From the NCBI GenBank assembly GCA_007922195.1, contig ML682067.1, forward strand, positions 3,249,157 to 3,313,156: a stretch of 64,000 bases of DNA. The letters run 5' to 3'. This stretch comes from Podocnemis expansa (Eukaryota > Chordata > Testudines > Podocnemididae). Shown here piece after piece: positions 58,415 to 64,000 of the stretch. Both the position numbers and the translations under genes were made by a program. The notes below the pieces were generated by a model. It did no database searches, was not told the origin of the DNA, and worked only from the letters and a program-made list of their open reading frames with translations. The first letter of the stretch is position 1. Every line of letters begins with the position of its first letter.

Positions 58415-58422
58415 GTAGTTCC

Positions 58423-60131
58423 CAAGGTGGCATCTGGGTCTGAGGGTGTTTGCTGGGGGTCTGTCCCATGAATGACTGGCCAGAAGTCCTCTTCAAGGCT
58501 GCCTCCAGGTGTAAGCCAGTGAGGCACTGGCTCAGGGCACCAATACTTAGGGGAGCCATGAGGCAGGGTAGACTGGCCCAGAAGCTGGACCCCGTGCTCC
58601 CACCCTTCCCCTGAGAAAGCAAGTCCACCCCAGGTGCGGAGTGGGCCAGCCCATGGGGTGGACTCTGCTCTCTCAGCCCTAGGGCAGAACAGCTGACCCA
58701 GGGGAGGGGTGAGACAGCAGACCCCCACCTCTCGGCTGGCCCACTCAACCACTGGGCTGGCTGTTCCCCACCCTTGGGATGGGGTGAGCCAGCCCAGAGT
58801 GGAGGCCAGGTTCCACCCCCCACCCCAAGGGGGGCACAAAATCAAAAGCCAGCTCAGGGCACCACAGTCCGTTGAGCCAGTCTCAGTGCTCCTCTATTAA
58901 CTGTGGGACAGATGAGATGCAGGAGGCTGAGCATGTGCTGACCCAAGAGTGGGAGGTTCATGCATCAAAGCAGGGTAAGTTAGGGCCCAGGAGTAGAGAA
59001 TTGGGGTGACAGATGCACACCAGTTCAGATTGCAGGAGGGGAATGTCACAAAGCTGATGCAACAAGAGAGAGGGGTTTGGAGGCAGACAGATAGTTTGCA
59101 GTATTTTGGGACAGGTAGGGGAATTTGAGGAGTTTGGGCAGCGGGGGGGGGGGGGAAGGTTGGCTAAGAAAGGCCACTGTTTGGCCGCTGCTGCCATTGT
59201 TTAACTCTGATAGCATTTTTAGTTATCTCGTAAGGTGCCCAGAGCCCGGGATATGAGTTTTCTTTGTCAACATGCTGAAATCAAAATAAATAAAATGAAG
59301 GATGGTGTTTGCACATGGTATCAGGAAATATTTCCCTGTACTGGTGTATCTTGAATGGAAACAAACTGGTGGAAAAAAGGGGGAAAAAATCCCTTCATTT
59401 CAACAACTCTGCATTCATTTCTCTAAGACAAAAACACAGTCCTATCATAATTAAAACCATAATAGTCTACATGGATTCAGCAATCTGTCTTGGCACTGGA
59501 AATAAGTTTCAGTCGCGCAAGCCCAGGAAGTCTATAGCAGCCATACAATTCCCTAAAAACGCTTTAAAAGTACTAACTCTAAGTCAGGGTAAATTTTTCC
59601 ACCAGAAGACACACACATGCTTATTCCTTTCAACTGAGACATGAACTCGTTCAAGTTTTGTAGCCTTAAAATCATATCTGCCTTATAGCATTATTAAAAT
59701 TTTAAAAGAAATTTAATATTAACAATGGAATTCACCCAGCAGATCAGAAATTGCCCAGCATGCACAAAATATTTCCTTATTAATGAACAGATAAAAGCCA
59801 ATTAGAAACAAAGATCTATACAAGCAGATTTTTTAGCAGATTTTCCATGCCCTACTACCATAATGTGATATACAAATATTTCTAAAAAAATAATGAAATA
59901 GGGAAGTGAAAAATGTTTGGGGTAGCAGAGGACTAATGCAAGGGAAAAAAGAAACCACTAATGTAGAAGATTAAAGCCCCTGATCCTTCAATAAGCTGTG
60001 TGCAGACAGAGCCTTGAGTCTGTGCAAAGCCTACTGAGATTGATGGAGCTCTACAGAGCTTGACACAGATTCCAAGCCCTTCACTGTACAAGTAATAAAA
60101 TTAATGAGTTGCTACAGAATGTACTATATTT
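58423..60131. other. Unassigned stretch, GC-rich then AT-rich
   Basis: 58440-58870 is GC-rich with low stop density (spurious frames of 182-251 residues on the minus strand) and repeats ggctcagggcacc at about 58529 and ccagctcagggcacc at about 58849. It may be another decayed element, but no termini were confirmed. A G run lies at 59141-59155. From 59200 the DNA is AT-rich and unassigned. Confidence 0.4.
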
Positions 60132-60826
60132 GGCTATGTCTACATTGCACAGCAATTTTTTAAACTTTTTTTCAAATATACTTCAAAATAATTTTTTCAA
60201 ATAAAGTTATTTTGCGATAATTATTCCAAACATGCTATTTTCAGGAGAATGGTCCAGTGACCACTCCTTGTCCCAAAATACCACAGTTTTATCCCCCCCC
60301 ACCCCCACCCCCAAAAGTGAAGGTCTACAGTTGACTTTCTCTTTCAAAAAAAAGAAAGGCAATGGAAGAGAGCGGCGGGCTTTTTTGAAAAAAGCCATCT
60401 TGAAAAAGGCTTTTTTTCCAAAATGTAACCAGATTTAGCGTTGCCAAAAAAGCATGCTGGTATTTTGAAATACCAGCATGCTTTATCGAAAAAGCTAACC
60501 CCGACAGCTTTTTCAAAATAAAAAGCCTATTTCAAGATGGCTTTGTCGAAAAAAGCCATCGCCAGACACGGCAAAGGCTTTTTTCCAAAAAAGCCTGCTT
60601 CTCTCTTCCATTGCCTTTCTTTTTTTTGAAAGAGAAAGTCAGGTGTAGACTTTAACTTTTGGGGGAAAAAAGAGCCGCGGTATTATGAGACAAGGACCGG
60701 TCACTGGACTGTTCTCCTGAAATAGCATATTTGAAAAAAAGTTAGAGATAATTACTCCAAATATATTTCAAAATAATTTTTTTCAAAAAAGTTCTTTAAA
60801 AAATGCTGTGCAATGCAGTCACAGCC
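60132..60826. mobile_element. Foldback MITE, about 695-bp palindrome
   Basis: The left end ggctatgtctacattgcaca and the right end tgctgtgcaatgcagtcaca are inverted. Complementarity continues inward almost to the centre: tccagtgaccactccttgtc pairs with gacaaggaccggtcactgga, and gactttctctttcaaaaa with its reverse near 60620. The centre is gctggtattttgaaataccagc at about 60458-60480. Flanks share ttt on each side, which may be a 3-bp duplication. It is non-coding. The 3-bp site and gtctaca-type end suggest a PIF/Harbinger-like MITE, unproven. Confidence 0.8.
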
Positions 60827-61159
60827 TTTGTGACAGGAAACCTCAGGTATGGGAGGCTAGAAAAAAAAATACAAGAACAGGAATGTAGAGCAGAAGATTC
60901 CCCCATCAACACTGCAGACATACATATGCATGCACACACACATTGTAGATAACTATTACACAATTTAAATACAATTTTTTTTGCCAACTCTTTCACATAC
61001 AGCAATGAGAAGGTGAACTGTCTTTGTATGCTATGTCCCTTTCCCACAACCTCCATCTGTTTCAGCTTTATATTTTTAGATCAGATGCCACTTGGAGCAA
61101 GGATGTCAGACCACATTCATCATTTGACTACAGTCATGTAATACTGTTCTGCTGGCATG
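60827..61159. other. Unassigned stretch
   Basis: Nothing recognised. Confidence 0.35.
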
Positions 61160-61835
61160 AAAATAGGGCTAACGTGATCCTTAGATTAATGAGAAGTGTG
61201 AGCGAGGTGATTTTACTACTGTATATGGCACTGATTATACCATTTTCTAATATTAGTCTTAAGTTGTAGTGTTCACGCTTTAAAAAAAAAGATGTTAAAT
61301 TGGAGAGGATGTAAAAAAGAGCCCCCAAAATTTTGAGGAGTAGCGAAAAATGCCTTTCAGTTAGAAACAAAGAACTCAAGTCTGCTCAGCCTATCAAACA
61401 GATGACAGAGGGACTTCAGTACAGCATATAGTACCTCCCTGGACTGATTATACCAGGTATTAAAAGCTCTTAAGTTTAGCAAAGAAAAGCAGGATAAGAA
61501 AGAACTGCTGGATACCAAAGCCTGACAAATTCAAACTGGAAATAAGGCACAGTGAGGTGATTCACCATTGCAATAAGTTACTAAGGGAAGTAGTGGAATT
61601 TCCATCATTTGATGCTTTCAACTAAAGATTGGATGCCTTTTGGGAAGATCTGTTTTGGCAGAATACTAACTATTGGGCTCAGTGCAAGCATAATGTAGTG
61701 AAATTTAAGGATCTGTAGCCCTGTGCAATACTGGAAGTCAGAGATGTTGTGGTTGGTCTTGCTTTGAGAAGGGAGTTGGGCTAGATGACCTCCTGAGGTC
61801 TGTTCTAACTCTAAGGATCCATTCTGGCCTTAAGA
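61160..61835 (+). mobile_element. Ancient CR1 (L3-like) 3' end
   Basis: Follows old CR1 order: gagaagtgtgagcgaggtga, aaaaagatgttaaattggag, aatgcctttcagttagaaac, cagcctatcaaacagatgac, gcaataagttactaaggga, ggagttgggctagatgacct, cctgaggtctgttctaactc. There is no open frame. The strong decay puts it among the oldest insertions in the window. Confidence 0.75.
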
Positions 61836-63337
61836 TTCCAATAATATAAACCCAGGGGAACCAGATCTGAGGGATTACTCCAGCAGAAGAGTAATCACTG
61901 GTTATCAGAGCTAGCAGGGTAGTTCTATTCCACCTCTGCCCTAGCTTTCTAGTGTTCAGAGGTATTCTCAGAAAAATAAATACAAATGAAGATGTGTCAA
62001 ATGTTCCTGCACTCCATCCTCCAACTGTTAAGCGCCCCCTTATGTTCTTAGCAAGCCACGTGCAAGTTAGGACTTTCAAGTGGATTCTGAAAATTAAAAT
62101 GTTAACTGTGATTTCAGATCCTTGGCTAGGACTTATTAGTGCAACTCACTGTTGTAAACAGCAACCAAATGCAACAAAGAATAGGCCTAACCCACCTCGC
62201 CAAGGCGTATAGGGTTGCTGAAGGACCAGGTGACTAAACCAGGTAATAATCTAAGCAGCACCTAGTGCTCAACAGTGATAAAGAGCTCAATTTAGTGAGA
62301 GAATTGAGGAGGAGTTTCAAAGAGGGCCCAATGGAAAGCCCTTGGGTAAGAGAAATGACCAGTCTATGGAGCATGAAGAGAGTTGCTCTGAGAGAGACAG
62401 TACTCTAAATAGAAGACATGGAGCATAGCTTAGGAAGGACTGAAGGGAAGATTTTTCTTTTGGTTTTGCATTTGTTTGTCCTTTAATAACATGGAAGTGC
62501 AGACTATTACATGACTCAGCTAGAGGGCTAATTAACTGCAATTAAATGTGCAGAAAGCTATGTAGATTGCTGAAAAAAAACAGTAGAGAAATTAAGGTAG
62601 TAGTATGCATTGCCGGGCAGTGGTTTCTCCAGGCTGCATGCTGCTGTGCACTTACATATCACTTCTCACCCAAGGATATGCAACTCCTTTGCAAATATGA
62701 ATGCTTTAGTGTTTGGAATTTTCACCTACAGAAAAAACAAGACAAACCACCTCTCCCTTCAAGCCCATGCTCACTGGCTGTGTCCCACCTACCACAGAGA
62801 CTGTGATTCACTTTGTGGGAACTGAAGCACATTTTCAAAAATACTTGTGTGCAGTGTTTAGAAAACACACTTACAATGCTCAGCTAAACACAATACACAA
62901 GGGAGAGGCTAACTACAAGTGGCATTGTGGTTGTCCCTCTTAACCACCTAGGATAGTTTCAGCCATTGGGAGCCATGGAGACTGAAGGCCCATCATGTGA
63001 CTTCTGGCATGCAATTTTGCCCCACACGTACCAATCCAGTGAGCTAAAAAAAAATCATGTGATGTTCATTACAATGAAAAGAACCCTCATTTCCAGTTTC
63101 ATTGAAAGGTTGATGGGCCCTAAGAAGTTTGGTATGAAAATTAGCTAGTTTTAGTTCCAAGGCAAAAGCAACTTCATACTGAAGCCCTAAACATACAAAG
63201 GTTCACATAGTTTTTATCTGTTATCGTAGCAACTCCATAACTTCTCTGCCATATCTGTATCAGAAATAAAAAAGACCTCAGGGGTCAGCATAATTTAGAT
63301 CAAGTCAGAAGCATTACTAGCTGTCCTTCATATTCTT
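61836..63337. other. Unassigned stretch
   Basis: No repeat or gene recognised. Overlapping frames near 62546-62943 have no motif. Confidence 0.4.
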
Positions 63338-63611
63338 AGCCCTAGTCTACACTTACTGGGCTTTTCGGCAGCAGTAGACCAGCAGATATACGCAAGGCAT
63401 GTAAAATGCCTTGTGCATCTGCTGGTGGCTTTCTAAACCACTAGGACACACTGCTGAAAGCCGACTGCAAATGGCCTGTGGTCAGCTTTCAGCTATGTCT
63501 TCTAGGGGGTAGGACTTCCAGAGCGCAGCAGCAAGTTCATACTCGCTGCTAATCATGCCCAGAATGTTGGGCTGATGGCGGCAATTTTGCTGCCATCAGT
63601 GAAGACATGCC
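63338..63611. mobile_element. MITE-like element with TTA duplication
   Basis: The left end gccctagtctacactt and the right end cagtgaagacatgcct are degenerate inverted termini (about 9 of 15 matches), flanked on both sides by tta. A TTA target duplication is typical of PIF/Harbinger elements. The interior contains the inverted pair gcaaggcatgtaaaatgccttgtgc and repeated ggcttttcggcagcag/ctgctgaaagccg motifs. It is non-coding. Confidence 0.6.
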
Positions 63612-63659
63612 TTTAGCCACCCCCCTCCTGCTATGCAGTAAAATGTGGCAGGGCCAAGT

Positions 63660-63735
63660 ACCATTAGGAAGAACGAGTACAGGAGACTGGACTTGATGAC
63701 CTTTTATGGTCCTTTCCAGTTTCTATTATTCTAAT
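63660..63735 (+). mobile_element. CR1 3' terminal fragment
   Basis: ggagactggacttgatgacc followed by ttttatggtcctttccagtt and tctattattctaatc is the CR1 tail. Only about 75 bp remain. Confidence 0.7.
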
Positions 63736-64000
63736 CTTTTATTTAAAGCTTTGAATGTGGAAATGGGTAAAGAAAGAAATTACACTGGTTTTAAATTAAC
63801 TCAGCAAATGAATGGGCCAGAGCTCTACCAAGCATTTTGGACATTTTAAATAAGTAAGATAATTAGAGACTCAGTATGGCAGAAAGGATAAATACCGTGA
63901 AGCTGTTCTCTGTGTTACTCAGTCCTCTTTTTATGGTGCATTTATAAACCCTCTGAATGATTAAACAAAGCATTTTTAGAATTCTTATGGGATAGGGGGA

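Noticed and set aside
57112..58845. Frames of 178 to 251 residues rich in Pro, Gly and Ala
   Set aside because: The frames cross the boundaries and duplications of hAT-like elements and GC-rich filler, with no motif and no codon pattern favouring one frame.

Overview
This is vertebrate nuclear DNA, most likely from a turtle. The call rests on the repeats: CR1 LINEs of several ages (including L3-type copies) carrying the gatgacctcatgaggtccc tail, MIR-type SINEs, a DIRS-type tyrosine-recombinase retrotransposon, many short GC-rich hAT-like non-autonomous elements with 8-bp target-site duplications, and a dozen copies of a palindromic repeat ending near gactaacatggctacc that I associate with turtles and other reptiles. 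The divergence of that family from the form I know best could suit a softshell-type lineage, but this is a weak hint. I found no host protein-coding exon, tRNA, rRNA, operon or CRISPR array. The only long reading frames with recognisable protein motifs belong to broken retrotransposons. The window reads as intergenic or deep intronic DNA.

Layout. 0-5 kb: a GC-rich degenerate repeat at the edge, a foldback fragment, a MIR, a palindromic-family copy and a CR1 tail. 5-10 kb: a clean hAT-like element with its duplication, a MIR, then a CR1 split by a solo LTR of about 1 kb. 10.3-12.8 kb: three CR1 copies nested inside each other. 14-20 kb: palindromic-family copies, a foldback element and an old CR1. 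23-31 kb: GC-rich hAT-like elements and a foldback. 31-35.9 kb: a DIRS element with gag-like, reverse transcriptase/RNase H and tyrosine recombinase remnants and a terminal palindrome. 38-46 kb: a MITE, a MIR, more palindromic copies and hAT-like insertions into them. 46-48 kb: a 5'-truncated CR1 whose reading frame is largely open but whose catalytic FADD box reads FADH. 53-58.5 kb: a minimal hAT-like element, an old interrupted CR1 and two members of one hAT-like family. 60-64 kb: a 0.7-kb palindrome, an old CR1, a MITE and a CR1 tail.

No genes act together here. The story is transposon stratigraphy: nesting gives relative ages (old CR1 older than the LTR or palindromic repeat, palindromic repeat older than the hAT-like element). 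The least explained item is the palindromic family. Its arms contain a motif order resembling a minimal hammerhead ribozyme core (CTGAYGA, hairpin, GAAA, a tiny stem), which raises the possibility of Penelope-like terminal repeats. Family assignments were made by eye, without database searches, and edges without target-site duplications are good only to some tens of bases.
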